From assembly GCA_002381615.1 (NCBI GenBank), contig DFWY01000029.1:1-64000 (forward strand): a stretch of DNA of 64,000 bases. The letters run 5' to 3'. The translations under genes were made by a program, and so were the position numbers. This DNA is from Polaromonas sp. UBA4122 (GTDB lineage: Bacteria > Pseudomonadota > Gammaproteobacteria > Burkholderiales > Burkholderiaceae_C). The notes beneath the pieces are model-generated. The model was not told where the DNA came from and made no database searches. It was given only the letters and a program-made list of their open reading frames with translations. Of this stretch, positions 45,690 to 55,158 are shown piece after piece (position 1 is the first letter of the stretch; every line of letters starts with the position of its first letter).

Positions 45690-46547
45690 ATGAAACGACA
45701 AGACTTTCGATTTTTTCACCGACTGCGCGTGCGCTGGGTGGAAGTTGACATGCAGAAAATCGTGTTCAATGCGCATTATTTGATGTACTTCGACACGGCC
45801 ATGGCGGACTACTGGCGCGCGCTGGCCCTGCCGTATGAAGAGGCCATGCTGCAGCTTGGCGGCGATCTTTACGTCAAAAAAGCCAGCATTGAGTACCACG
45901 GGTCGGCGCATTTTGATGACCGGCTCGATGTGGCGCTCACATGTGCCCGTGTCGGCAAGTCGTCCATGGTTTTCTCCGGTGCCATTTTTCGTGGGGATGA
46001 GTTGCTCATCACCTGTGAGCTGATCTATGTGTTTGCGGACCCGGCATCACAAACCGCCAAACCCGTGCCGGACGCGCTGCGCAGCCTGCTGACATGCTTT
46101 GAAGCCGGGGAGGCGATGCTCCAGATCAAAACCGGGGGCTGGGCCGCCTTGGGCACGGATGCGGCGAAAGTGCGAACCGCCGTGTTTGTGCAGGAGCAGG
46201 GTATTCCGTTGGAGATGGAGTGGGATGAAGCCGACGCCACAGCCGTTCATGCCGTAGCCTACAACAGCCTGGGGCAGGGCATCGCCACGGGGCGGCTGCT
46301 CAGGCACGCCAGTGATGTGGGCAAGATAGGCCGCATGGCGGTTCACCGCGCCCTGCGGGGTTCACACGTCGGGCAGAGCATCCTGCACACATTGATGGAC
46401 GCCGCCCAACAACGCGGCGATGCCGAGGTCATGCTGTACGCACAACGCAGTGCCGAAGGTTTTTACCAGCGCCTGGGTTTTGCGCCGCGTGGAGCGCCTT
46501 TTGACGAAGTCGGCATTCCGCATATTGAAATGTTCAAGGCGCTTTAG
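45690..46547 (+). CDS. Fused YbgC-like thioesterase and GNAT acetyltransferase
   Basis: 285 aa from the ATG at 45690, the first Met of the hotdog domain. Residues ~1-135 are a YbgC/4HBT thioesterase (VRWVEVDMQKIVFNAHYLMY with the catalytic Asp/Asn region). Residues ~145-285 are a GNAT domain (GRLLRHASDVGKIGRMAVH ... GFYQRLGFAPRGAPFDEVGI). No frameshift between them, so this is a true fusion. The C-terminus resembles the elaA remnant at 14659. Confidence 0.85.
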   Translation: MKRQDFRFFHRLRVRWVEVDMQKIVFNAHYLMYFDTAMADYWRALALPYEEAMLQLGGDLYVKKASIEYHGSAHFDDRLDVALTCARVGKSSMVFSGAIFRGDELLITCELIYVFADPASQTAKPVPDALRSLLTCFEAGEAMLQIKTGGWAALGTDAAKVRTAVFVQEQGIPLEMEWDEADATAVHAVAYNSLGQGIATGRLLRHASDVGKIGRMAVHRALRGSHVGQSILHTLMDAAQQRGDAEVMLYAQRSAEGFYQRLGFAPRGAPFDEVGIPHIEMFKAL

Positions 46548-46558
46548 GGTCAGCTATA

Positions 46559-47461
46559 TCAAAGCGCTGGCAGTTGCTGCCAAGGGACCAGAAAGCTGCT
46601 GGTCTGCGGGGTAGCGCTGCTGTGGCCGTGGGAGGCTCCCGCTATTTCTTTCGCCGGCTGTTCTGCGTGCAGATGCGTGCGTTCTTCCACTCGAACATCC
46701 CAGCGCCGCGCGCCCTCGCGGCTGTCCTGCGCGCTGGCAAGCAACACGGTACTGCAGCGTGTGCCATAGGCGTGTTCGGGAAATTCCACAAAGGCGCTGG
46801 ACAAGGCCTCTTCGAACGCCAGGGGCACGCCGGTGGCGGGCAGTTGCTCGCTACGGGCACGTTCGCGGTTGGCCAGTCCCGTCCAGAGTAAGTCTTGCAT
46901 CGCATCCGGGGCATCCGACTCAGGCGCATTCGCTTCCGTCAAGGCGGCAGCCAGCACTCTCTTCAGTGCCGTGGTTTTGGGCCACGGCGTGTTCAGTGCC
47001 GCATTGGAGAGGCCATACACTCCGGGTTCCAGTGGCTGCACCTGCAGGGTCGAAGCGGCGGCGGATTTGTTGGTGATCCACGTCCAGGCATTTCGCTGAA
47101 AATCACCAAGCACCAGGTTGAAGCCGCCGTAGGCTGCGCCGTCTTTCTGCAGCGCCAGTGCAAACGCTTCGGCGTCGCCGCCCTCTTCAAGCCAGCGCGT
47201 CACCAGTTCGCCGCGGGAACGTGGCGCAGCTTGGGGCTTAGCCTCGCGCACATTGGTGAGAAACGCCACCCGCCCGCCGGAAGTCATGCCCAGCCAGGTT
47301 CCACCGGCGCGCAGGTCGCGCCCGGAAATGATTTCCTGTCCATGGGCGGTTCGCCAGCGGCCCAAAGGCTGGGTCGGACGGTTCAAAAACTCATCGCGGT
47401 TGGCCGCAATCACCAGCGGCCAACGGGCCGAAGCGCCGATGGCAAATGCGATCAAACACAT
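46559..47461 (-). CDS. NRDE (TANGO2-like) family protein
   Basis: 300 aa. Starts MCLIAFAIGASARWPLVIAA followed by NRDE, the N-terminal cysteine and NRDE motif of the TANGO2/NRDE family (N-terminal nucleophile fold). Function in bacteria is unclear; some homologues affect haem handling. Confidence 0.9.
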   Translation of the reverse strand: MCLIAFAIGASARWPLVIAANRDEFLNRPTQPLGRWRTAHGQEIISGRDLRAGGTWLGMTSGGRVAFLTNVREAKPQAAPRSRGELVTRWLEEGGDAEAFALALQKDGAAYGGFNLVLGDFQRNAWTWITNKSAAASTLQVQPLEPGVYGLSNAALNTPWPKTTALKRVLAAALTEANAPESDAPDAMQDLLWTGLANRERARSEQLPATGVPLAFEEALSSAFVEFPEHAYGTRCSTVLLASAQDSREGARRWDVRVEERTHLHAEQPAKEIAGASHGHSSATPQTSSFLVPWQQLPAL

Positions 47462-47501
47462 GTTGAAGCCTTTAAACTCATGCGTTTAACTATCAGTGCG
47501 C

Positions 47502-48494
47502 TCAGATATCTTCGAGCAAGGAGTAGGGCAGTGGCAGCAGCGCCAAAGCAGCGCCTGTGGCAGTCCCCAAGGTGAGGCGCCCATCAGCCGCATCGGCAGC
47601 GGCTGACGTCTGCATCGACACAATCGCGTCAAACCCGCCCGAGGGGTTGGCCGCAGCAGCGGCCACCAGTCCGCAGGGTTGCTCCGCGTCGGATGCGTGA
47701 AACACCTCTTGCCCGACAGCGGGTGTTCCTGCGGTATGCACCAGGTAGGCGCGCCGTTTCAGCGTGCCGCGAAACTGGCTGCGCGCCACGACCTCCTGGC
47801 CGGGGTAGCAGCCCTTTTTGAAGTTCACGCCCTCCACGGATTCGTAATTGAGCATTTGCGGCACGAAGGCCTCAAAAATCGGCTGGGTGATCATGGCAAT
47901 GCCCGACCGCACATCCAGCCAGTGCCACACGGCCAGGTCGACGTGCGGACCTTGGGGCGCGGGTGAACCGGCAGGCGCACACCAGAGCGCGCGCGGCAGA
48001 CCGGCGCCCGGGTGTAAAAACACCAGATTTGCATCATCAATATCGACCTTAGACCAAGCAGGACGGGAACCGTCAGCTATTGATTCAATAGTATTAAGTG
48101 TATTTCCAACCACGCCGTACAGCGCAAAATCACCGCTGGCGTCACTGAGTTTGGCGTTGGCGCGCAACACAAACATCGACAAGCGCTTGAGTGTGGCGGC
48201 CAGAATGTCGCGGCTGCACACCAGCAAGACTTCTTCATGGCTACGCTTGAACAGCACAAAGCTGGCCTGCATGCGGCCTTTGGCATTGCAAAAAGCGGCC
48301 AGGCGCGCTTCCGACAGACTCAGCAAGGCCACGTCCTGCGTCAGCTGGCCCTGCAAAAACTTCACGGCCTCAACGCCAGCCACGCGAATCACCCCCAGGT
48401 GCGTCAGTTCGGCGATGCCGGAAATATCTAGGGCAGTGCTGGGCATGGTCATGGGGCGGTTTGCTATGGTGGTGGAGATATCCTGAATTATCAT
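47502..48494 (-). CDS. ygfZ: YgfZ/GcvT-like tRNA- and Fe-S-related protein
   Basis: 330 aa from the ATG at 48494 (a MTMPSTALDI start 15 codons later is possible). The signature KGCYPGQEVVARSQFRG is the folate-binding YgfZ motif with its conserved Cys. YgfZ helps repair or assemble certain Fe-S enzymes such as MiaB. The gene contains an in-frame copy of the palindromic repeat (48039-48094) encoding NTIESIADGSRPAWSKVDID. Divergent from mltG. Confidence 0.9.
   Translation of the reverse strand: MIIQDISTTIANRPMTMPSTALDISGIAELTHLGVIRVAGVEAVKFLQGQLTQDVALLSLSEARLAAFCNAKGRMQASFVLFKRSHEEVLLVCSRDILAATLKRLSMFVLRANAKLSDASGDFALYGVVGNTLNTIESIADGSRPAWSKVDIDDANLVFLHPGAGLPRALWCAPAGSPAPQGPHVDLAVWHWLDVRSGIAMITQPIFEAFVPQMLNYESVEGVNFKKGCYPGQEVVARSQFRGTLKRRAYLVHTAGTPAVGQEVFHASDAEQPCGLVAAAAANPSGGFDAIVSMQTSAAADAADGRLTLGTATGAALALLPLPYSLLEDI
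48039..48094 (-). repeat. Palindromic repeat copy R8, inside ygfZ
   Basis: On the minus strand, TACTATTGAATCAATAGCTG, a spacer, then CTTGGTCTAAGGTCGATATT. Matches the arms of the intergenic copies but lies in frame within the ygfZ coding sequence. Confidence 0.65.
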
Positions 48495-48537
48495 AGCCCC
48501 TTGGTTTTGCGTTCCATACTGAAAAGGTAGCTCGGTT

Positions 48538-49551
48538 GTGCGTCGTGTCTTTACAAGTTTGCTGAAATGGGTGTTGGCCGGTGCCCTGCTGCTGGGCGGT
48601 GCGGCTTGGTGGTGGCTGCACCAACCCATTCCCCTGCGGCTGCAGCCGGGCAGCCAGGTGGTGGACCTTGAAATCGAGCTCGGTACACCCGCCAGCGGCG
48701 TGGCTAACGCCGTGGTGGCCAGCGGCGCTGAAGTGCCTGTGCTGCTGTTGCAGGCCTGGTTCCGCTTTTCGGGGCAAGCCCGGCTGATCAAGGCCGGCAG
48801 CTATGAACTGGTACCCGGCACCACGCCGCGCAAACTGCTGAGCATGCTGGTGCGCGGCGAGGAAACCCTCAAAAGCGTCACACTGGTCGAAGGCTGGACC
48901 TTCACGCAGGTGCGTGCAGCGCTACAAAAAGAAGAGCAGCTTGCACCCGATACGCAAGGGCTAAGCCCCGAAATAATCATGGAAAAATTGGGCAGGCCGG
49001 GCATGCATCCAGAAGGCCGGTTTTTCCCGGACACCTATACCTATGCCAAAGGCTCCAGCGATCTGGCCGTGCTCAAGCGTGCCGCCCGGGCGATGGACAA
49101 ACGACTGGAGGCCGCCTGGGCGCTACGCAGCCCCGGCACGCCCCTGAAAACCCCGGAGCAAGCCCTGATTCTGGCCAGCATTATCGAAAAAGAGACCGGC
49201 AAGCCCTCCGACCGTCCGCAAATCGGCGGTGTCTTCACCAACCGGCTGCGAATGGGCATGCTGCTGCAGACCGACCCGAGCGTAATTTATGGCTTGGGCC
49301 CACAGTTTGACGGCCACCTGCGCAAACGCGACTTGGCTGAAGACACGCCTTACAACACCTACACCCGCGTCGGCCTGCCGCCCACCCCAATTGCCATGCC
49401 CGGCAAAGCCGCTTTGCTGGCGGCCGTACAGCCCGCGCCCACCCAAGCGCTTTATTTTGTAGCGCGCAATGACGGCAGCGGCAGCAGCCAGTTCAGCACC
49501 AGCCTGGACGAGCACAACCACGCCGTCAACCAATACATCCGGGGCCAGTAA
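48538..49551 (+). CDS. mltG: Endolytic murein transglycosylase MltG
   Basis: 337 aa, GTG start. One N-terminal membrane helix ([17 protein letters not shown]), then the YceG fold with catalytic glutamate in [20 protein letters not shown]. Terminal [17 protein letters not shown] is the conserved end. Cuts nascent peptidoglycan glycan strands to set their length. Followed by tmk and holB, the standard order mltG-tmk-holB in many proteobacteria. Confidence 0.93.
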   Translation: MRRVFTSLLKWVLAGALLLGGAAWWWLHQPIPLRLQPGSQVVDLEIELGTPASGVANAVVASGAEVPVLLLQAWFRFSGQARLIKAGSYELVPGTTPRKLLSMLVRGEETLKSVTLVEGWTFTQVRAALQKEEQLAPDTQGLSPEIIMEKLGRPGMHPEGRFFPDTYTYAKGSSDLAVLKRAARAMDKRLEAAWALRSPGTPLKTPEQALILASIIEKETGKPSDRPQIGGVFTNRLRMGMLLQTDPSVIYGLGPQFDGHLRKRDLAEDTPYNTYTRVGLPPTPIAMPGKAALLAAVQPAPTQALYFVARNDGSGSSQFSTSLDEHNHAVNQYIRGQ

Positions 49552-49556
49552 ATCGA

Positions 49557-50240
49557 ATGACCATGCACGGCCTTTTCATCAGCTTTGAAGGCATAGACGG
49601 CGCGGGCAAATCCACGCACATTGCGGGCCTGGCCGACACCTTCAGGGCGCAGGGCAGGGCGGTGACGCTGACGCGCGAGCCCGGCGGCACGCCGCTGGCC
49701 GAAAAACTTCGCGCCATGGTGCTAGGCGACCCCATGGACCCACTGACCGAGGCCCTGCTGATTTTTGCAGCCCGGCGCGACCACCTTGTGCGCGTGATTG
49801 CGCCTGCACTGGTGCGCGGCGACGTGGTGCTGTGCGACCGCTTCACCGACGCCACCTTTGCCTACCAGGGGGCGGGGCGCGGTTTTGACCTGAATGTGCT
49901 GTCGACCCTGGAGCAATGGGTGCAGTCTGACGAAGGGCTGCTCGGTGACCCGGCGGGCAACTCGCCGATGAAGCCCGAAGTCGAAACCGTCATCGAGCCT
50001 CACCTCACGGTCTGGTTTGACCTGCCGCCCGAAGAGGCCGCGGTGCGGCTTCAAGGCGCGCGCGTACCCGATAAATTTGAAGCGCAACCCCTGGCGTTTT
50101 TCCGCCGGGTTGCACAAGGCTATGCCGATCGCCAGCAAGGCCACCCAGAACGCTTTGCCCGCATTGACGCCTCACAAACCCGCGAAGCGGTCTGGCAGGC
50201 GGTACGGCAGGTGTTTGTAGCCAAAGGCTGGTTGCCATGA
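49557..50240 (+). CDS. tmk: Thymidylate kinase
   Basis: 227 aa. P-loop [14 protein letters not shown]-x motif [20 protein letters not shown] region [12 protein letters not shown]. Phosphorylates dTMP to dTDP for DNA synthesis. 5 nt after mltG and overlapping holB by 4 nt. Confidence 0.95.
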   Translation: MTMHGLFISFEGIDGAGKSTHIAGLADTFRAQGRAVTLTREPGGTPLAEKLRAMVLGDPMDPLTEALLIFAARRDHLVRVIAPALVRGDVVLCDRFTDATFAYQGAGRGFDLNVLSTLEQWVQSDEGLLGDPAGNSPMKPEVETVIEPHLTVWFDLPPEEAAVRLQGARVPDKFEAQPLAFFRRVAQGYADRQQGHPERFARIDASQTREAVWQAVRQVFVAKGWLP

Positions 50241-51340
50241 GTGATATCAGCGTGGATATAGCCGTCAAAAACCCGCCCCTCGCGCCCTGGCTGCAAACCC
50301 AGCTGGAAAGCCTGCTGGCCCAGCGCGGCCACGCCTGGCTGCTCAGTGGGCCATCAGGCTTGGGCCAGTTTGAACTGGCGCTGGCGCTGGCCAGGACCTG
50401 GCTGTGCGAGCAGCCCACGCCCAAAGGCGCTTGCGGCCATTGCGGCAGCTGCCATGCGGTGGACGTACACACCCACGCCGACTTTTGCATGCTGATGCCC
50501 GAAACCCTGTCGCTGGCACTCGGCTGGCCGCTGGACGAGAAAACGCAGGATGAGCTGGACAGCAAAAAACGCAAACCCAGCAAAGAAATCAAGGTGGATG
50601 CGGCGCGCGAAGCTGTGTCGTTTACCCAGTTCACGCGTTCCCGCGGCAGCACCAAGGTCGTGCTGGTGTTTCCGGCCGAGCGCATGAACAACGTCACGGC
50701 CAACACCCTGCTCAAAACGCTGGAAGAGCCGCCCGGTGCGGTCAAATTCATTCTGGCGACCGAGGCGGCGCACCAGTTGCTGCCGACCATCCGCAGCCGC
50801 TGCCTAGGCCACACCATGCTTTGGCCCGAATTTGAGCCAGCCTTGACCTGGCTCGGCAAAGAAGCCGTGCGTCAGAACCAACGGGCCGACAAGGAGGGTA
50901 GCGCCAAAAAAGCAGTCCGGCCGCCGGATGCCGCCGATCTGCAGACGCTCCTGATGGCGGCCGGCGGGCGTCCTGCCGATGCCTTGGCCTGGGCGCAAAA
51001 CAGCCCCCCCAGCGACGCATCTCAGCGCTGGCAGGCCTTGCCCAAAGCCATGGCCCGGGGCGACGTCAGCGCGCTGGCTGACTGGGGGCCTGCCCAAGCC
51101 GTCGATGCTTTGCAAAAGCTTTGCCATGACGTCCTGGCGGTCCGGGTGGGGGCTTCTCCACGGTTTTTCAGTGCCAACGACCTTCCGGCGCCCTCAGCGG
51201 GGAAACTCGGTCTTTATGCGCTTGCCAACTGGGCTAAAGAACTAAGCACCATCGCCCGTACCGTGGAGCATCCATACAACCTGGGGTTGATGCTGGAATC
51301 GCTGGTCAGCCGTGCCCGTACGGCGCTCAACGCAAAATGA
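50237..51340 (+). CDS. holB: DNA polymerase III delta' subunit
   Basis: 367 aa. Clamp-loader AAA+ fold: the Walker A is altered (GPSGLGQFE, lacking the lysine), as expected for the non-hydrolysing delta' subunit. Zinc-binding CGHCGSC and the SRC sensor-1 (IRSRCLGH) are present. Part of the gamma complex that loads the beta clamp. Confidence 0.92.
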   Translation: MSDISVDIAVKNPPLAPWLQTQLESLLAQRGHAWLLSGPSGLGQFELALALARTWLCEQPTPKGACGHCGSCHAVDVHTHADFCMLMPETLSLALGWPLDEKTQDELDSKKRKPSKEIKVDAAREAVSFTQFTRSRGSTKVVLVFPAERMNNVTANTLLKTLEEPPGAVKFILATEAAHQLLPTIRSRCLGHTMLWPEFEPALTWLGKEAVRQNQRADKEGSAKKAVRPPDAADLQTLLMAAGGRPADALAWAQNSPPSDASQRWQALPKAMARGDVSALADWGPAQAVDALQKLCHDVLAVRVGASPRFFSANDLPAPSAGKLGLYALANWAKELSTIARTVEHPYNLGLMLESLVSRARTALNAK

Positions 51341-51409
51341 GTGCTGCAAGTGCTGCAATTCCAGCACTTTGGCTCTATGCAGGCGCAGCCAAACCGATAA
51401 ACTAACGCA

Positions 51410-51790
51410 ATGAGTACATCGCCTCCCGCCGGTTCCCCTGCCTCAGCCACCGCCCGGCCTAGTGTTGTTCAGTTGGCCATCAAGGAAAAAGCGGCACTGT
51501 ATATCGCTTACATTCCGCTGTTTAAAGAAGGCGGCATTTTCATTCCCTCCGCGCGCGAGTACAAGCTGGGCGACGATATCTACGTCTTGCTGACGCTCCC
51601 CGAGGACACCCAGCGCTACCCGGTGGCCGGTAAAGTGGCGTGGGTCACACCACCACGGGCCGCCGGCAACCGCACCCAGGGCGTCGGTGTCCGGTTTCCT
51701 TCCGACGAAAAGTCTCGCCAGCTCAAGATCAAGATTGAAGAAATCCTGGGCGCCCATCTGGCCTCCGACCGACCCACGCAGACCATTTAG
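51410..51790 (+). CDS. pilZ: PilZ-domain protein
   Basis: 126 aa with VYVLLTLPEDTQRYPVAGKV-like strands (the observed block is DIYVLLTLPEDTQRYPVAGK) and GNRTQGVGVRF. It lacks the N-terminal RxxxR c-di-GMP-binding motif, like the type IV pilus PilZ proteins usually found right after holB. Likely acts in pilus assembly. Confidence 0.85.
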   Translation: MSTSPPAGSPASATARPSVVQLAIKEKAALYIAYIPLFKEGGIFIPSAREYKLGDDIYVLLTLPEDTQRYPVAGKVAWVTPPRAAGNRTQGVGVRFPSDEKSRQLKIKIEEILGAHLASDRPTQTI

Positions 51791-51842
51791 ACATCATGTA
51801 GACGCCAGCAGGTGCCGTGTTGTCTCTGCTGACACGCTACAT

Positions 51843-51896
51843 GTTTCATAGCTACCTGCGCCCTTCACACGTGGGCTACAGGCCTTTTTTTATACT
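51843..51896 (+). repeat. Palindromic repeat copy R9
   Basis: TTCATAGCTACCTGCGCCC, spacer, GTGGGCTACAGGCCTTTTTTT, in the 124-nt gap between pilZ and tatD. The T-run after the hairpin arm could also serve as a terminator. Confidence 0.7.
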
Positions 51897-51914
51897 TAAC
51901 CACGTCTTTTCTGA

Positions 51915-52703
51915 ATGTTCACCGATTCCCATTGCCATTTGAGCTTTCCCGAGCTCCAGGCACAGCTGCCGCAGATTCGCCAAGCCATGCAGGATGCCCA
52001 AGTGAGCAGGGCCCTGTGCATTTGCACCACACTGGAAGAGTTTGAGACGGTCCACCAGCTCGCTACGCGCTATGACAACTTCTGGTCGACCGTGGGCGTA
52101 CACCCCGACAACGAGGACGTGCTGGAGCCCAGCCTCGACGATCTGCTGCAGCGCGCAAGCCTGCCCAAAGTGGTCGGCATCGGTGAAACCGGGCTGGACT
52201 ATTACCGGCTGGGTGAGCGCACCATGGCCGGCATGGAATGGCAGCGCGAGCGTTTTCGGGTACATATCCGCGCGGCCCGCCAAACCGGGAAGCCGCTGGT
52301 CATTCATACCCGCAGCGCATCCGACGACACCTTGGCCATCCTGAAAGAGGAGGGCGGTAGCGCAGGGCAGGCGCGCGGTGTTTTCCACTGCTTCACAGAA
52401 ACCCAGGCGGTAGCCCGTGCAGCGCTCGACCTGGGTTTTTACATCTCCTTTTCAGGCATTCTGACCTTCAAAAACGCCGGTGACATACGGGAAGTAGCCC
52501 GGTTTGTACCGCTTGACCGCATGCTGATCGAGACCGACAGCCCCTATCTAGCCCCGATGCCTTACCGTGGAAAAACCAACAATCCGTCTTATGTTCCCCT
52601 GGTGGCGCAGCAGATCGCCAAACTCAAACAGCAACCCCTGGAAGCCATCGCCGAGGCGACCAGTCGCAATTTTGAGCAGCTGTTTACGGGAGTAGTCGCA
52701 TGA
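51915..52703 (+). CDS. tatD: TatD-family metal-dependent deoxyribonuclease
   Basis: 262 aa. All family metal ligands are visible: TDSHCHL, GIGETGLDYY, HTRSASDD, FHCFTET and ETDSPYLAPMPYRGKTNNP. TatD-like enzymes are 3'-5' exonucleases acting in DNA repair and quality control. Overlaps the next gene by 4 nt. Confidence 0.92.
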   Translation: MFTDSHCHLSFPELQAQLPQIRQAMQDAQVSRALCICTTLEEFETVHQLATRYDNFWSTVGVHPDNEDVLEPSLDDLLQRASLPKVVGIGETGLDYYRLGERTMAGMEWQRERFRVHIRAARQTGKPLVIHTRSASDDTLAILKEEGGSAGQARGVFHCFTETQAVARAALDLGFYISFSGILTFKNAGDIREVARFVPLDRMLIETDSPYLAPMPYRGKTNNPSYVPLVAQQIAKLKQQPLEAIAEATSRNFEQLFTGVVA

Positions 52704-53371
52704 GTAGAAACCTCATAAATTACATTAAAAATATCATATATCTATTTGTTTTTATTGGATTTAGCTTAGTTCATGCTGGCTCCTATGATGACTTTTTTAG
52801 TGCCATCAAGCAGGACGACCCGGGTAAGCTCAAGGCCCTTCTGGCGCGCGGCTTTGATGCCAACACGATAGACCCGCAAGGCCAGTATGGTCTGTATGTG
52901 GCGTTGCGCGAGCCTTCACTCAAAGCCGCGCAGGTATTGATCGACTGGCCTAAAACCGATGTAAATATTCTCAACATCAAGGGAGAAAGCCCGCTCATGC
53001 TGGCTGCACTCAAAGGCCACAAGGACCTGGTCGAGAAGTTGATTAAAAGGGGGGCCGACGTCAACAAGACGGGCTGGACCCCTTTGCATTACGCTGCCAG
53101 CGGCGGGCAGTTGAGCGTCATCAGCCTGTTGCTTGAAAATAGCGCCTACATTGACGCCGAATCACCCAACGGCACCACGCCCTTGATGATGGCAGCCATG
53201 TATGGCAAGCCAGCAGCCGTCAAACTCCTGTTGCAGGAAGGCGCCGATGTGCAGCTCAAGAACCAGCAAGGCCTGACCGCGCTGCAGTTCGCCCAGCGCG
53301 GCAACCGCCCGGATTCGGTTGAGGCGATTGCAGCATTCATACGCAGCAAGCGACCAGCCGGCCAATGGTGA
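52700..53371 (+). CDS. Secreted ankyrin-repeat protein
   Basis: 223 aa. Hydrophobic N-terminus (IIYLFVFIGFSLVHAG) is a signal peptide. Four or five ankyrin units follow, for example GWTPLHYAASGGQLSVISLL and GTTPLMMAAMYGKPAAVKLL. Start overlaps tatD (ATGA). The first ~90 nt are strikingly AT-rich compared with the rest of the gene and neighbours. Periplasmic protein-protein interaction role is likely; target unknown. Confidence 0.88.
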   Translation: MSRNLINYIKNIIYLFVFIGFSLVHAGSYDDFFSAIKQDDPGKLKALLARGFDANTIDPQGQYGLYVALREPSLKAAQVLIDWPKTDVNILNIKGESPLMLAALKGHKDLVEKLIKRGADVNKTGWTPLHYAASGGQLSVISLLLENSAYIDAESPNGTTPLMMAAMYGKPAAVKLLLQEGADVQLKNQQGLTALQFAQRGNRPDSVEAIAAFIRSKRPAGQW

Positions 53372-53534
53372 CGAGTCGGCCAGCGTGGCCGTTGAGGGGC
53401 ACCGAGATACAGCCAAAAGGGAGCTTACCTAATTCGTATATTTGGTGATTCGATATCTTTGCTGGCAGCGCCTCGTCAACGCGACCAAATTAAAAAATAA
53501 ATTTCATACTGTCATTTTTTCGCCCGGTTTCCGC

Positions 53535-55157
53535 TCAAATCGTTTCGGGTTCCGTCTTGATCGCACCGCACGGGCATTCGGTGACGCAGATGCCGCAGCC
53601 TTTGCAATAGTCGTAGTTGAAGCTGAAACGCTGGCCCGGGCCGAGCTTGATGACGGCGTTTTCGGGGCAGACGCCATAGCAGTTGTCGCACTCGAAACAG
53701 TTGCCGCAGGATAGGCAGCGGCGTGCTTCCAACAGCGCATTGCTTTCGTCGAGGCCGCCCAGCACCTCCTCGAAAGTGGATTGGCGGCGGATGATATCGA
53801 GCACCGGCTGCACTGTTTTGGGTGCATCCGTGTAATACCACGTGTTGAGCTTGTCGAAGGTGGCCGCCTCATGTTTTTGCGCGACCTCAACAGAGGTCCC
53901 TCGCAGCCATGTGTCGATGTTGCGTGCCGCTTTCTTGCCGTGGCCTATGGCAACCGTGACCGTGCGCTCGGAGGGCACCATGTCGCCGCCCGCGAAGATA
54001 CCAGGATAGGCGGTCATCATGCCGCGGTCCACCTGCACCATGTCGTTTTCGTTGGTCAGACCGGGCACATTTTCCAAGAGTGAAAGATCCACGTCCTGCC
54101 CCAACGCCAGCACCAGGGAATCAGCCTCGATGGTTTCGTATTCGCCAGTGGGCTGCGGAAAGCCTTTTTCGTCCAGCGCCATCTTCTCCACCGTGAAGCT
54201 GGTTTCCCCGGCATCCTTGATGGTCGACAGCCACTTCATCATAATGCCTTCCTGCAGCGCCTCTTCGACCTCGAAATCGTGCGCCGGCATTTTCTCGCGG
54301 GTGCGGCGATAGACGATGATCGATTCTTCCGCGCCCAGGCGTTTGGCTGTGCGTGCCACGTCGATGGCAGTATTGCCGCCGCCATACACCACGACGCGTC
54401 GTCCCAGCAACGGCTTGTCTTCGCCTTCCATGCCGCGCAGCACCGAAACCGCATCGAGAATCTTGCTGGCGTCGCCAGCCGGAATGTAGGCGCGCTTGGC
54501 GAGATGGGCGCCGACAGCAAGGAAGGCTGCGTCGAAACCGCCCTCCTTCATCGTCGCCAGCACATCGTCGACTTTGTGGTTGAGTCGGATCGCAACACCC
54601 ATGTCCTCGATGCGCTTGACTTCGGCATCAAGCACTTCGCGCGGCAGGCGGTACTTTGGGATGCCGAAGCGCATCATGCCGCCGGTCAGCGACCCCGCTT
54701 CCAGGATGGTCACGGCGTGGCCGAGCAGGCGCAGGTGGTAGGCGGCGGACAGGCCTGAGGGGCCGGCGCCGATGACCAGAACGTGCTTGCCTGACGTTGG
54801 CGCCAGTTCCACTTTCCAACCATGTTTGATGGCCTCGTCGCCAAGGAAGCGCTCGACCACGTGGATGTTTACCGTCTCGTCAAGCTGGCCGCGGTTGCAG
54901 GACGACTCGCATGGGTGATAGCAAACGCGCCCCATGATGGCCGGCATCGGATTGTTCTTCACCAGTTCGCGCCAGGCTTTTTCGTATTCGCCCGACTCGG
55001 CATGGAACAGCCATCCCTGGATGTTTTCTCCGGCGGGACAGGCATTGTTGCAGGGCGGCAGGCGGTCGACATACACCGGCCGGCTGGTGCGCCAGGAGCC
55101 GGTGCGGTTGGCCAGCGAGGAGCCGACGTCGAGGGTGATGGCAAACGGTTTATCCAT
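53535..55157 (-). CDS. GltD-like NAD(P)H/ferredoxin flavoprotein oxidoreductase
   Basis: 540 aa, larger than GltD (~470). N-terminal Cys cluster CNNACPAGENIQGW and CYHPCESSCNR, FAD loop VIGAGPSGLSAAYHLRLLG, NADPH loop YGGGNTAIDVARTAKRLG, and a C-terminal two-cluster ferredoxin domain (CLSCGNCFECDNC..CPEN; CKGCGICVTECPCGAI). It likely links NAD(P)H to ferredoxin and supplies the electron-transfer (delta) function missing as a separate gene in the adjacent Por operon. Last gene of that operon. Confidence 0.88.
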   Translation of the reverse strand: MDKPFAITLDVGSSLANRTGSWRTSRPVYVDRLPPCNNACPAGENIQGWLFHAESGEYEKAWRELVKNNPMPAIMGRVCYHPCESSCNRGQLDETVNIHVVERFLGDEAIKHGWKVELAPTSGKHVLVIGAGPSGLSAAYHLRLLGHAVTILEAGSLTGGMMRFGIPKYRLPREVLDAEVKRIEDMGVAIRLNHKVDDVLATMKEGGFDAAFLAVGAHLAKRAYIPAGDASKILDAVSVLRGMEGEDKPLLGRRVVVYGGGNTAIDVARTAKRLGAEESIIVYRRTREKMPAHDFEVEEALQEGIMMKWLSTIKDAGETSFTVEKMALDEKGFPQPTGEYETIEADSLVLALGQDVDLSLLENVPGLTNENDMVQVDRGMMTAYPGIFAGGDMVPSERTVTVAIGHGKKAARNIDTWLRGTSVEVAQKHEAATFDKLNTWYYTDAPKTVQPVLDIIRRQSTFEEVLGGLDESNALLEARRCLSCGNCFECDNCYGVCPENAVIKLGPGQRFSFNYDYCKGCGICVTECPCGAIKTEPETI

Positions 55158-55158
55158 T

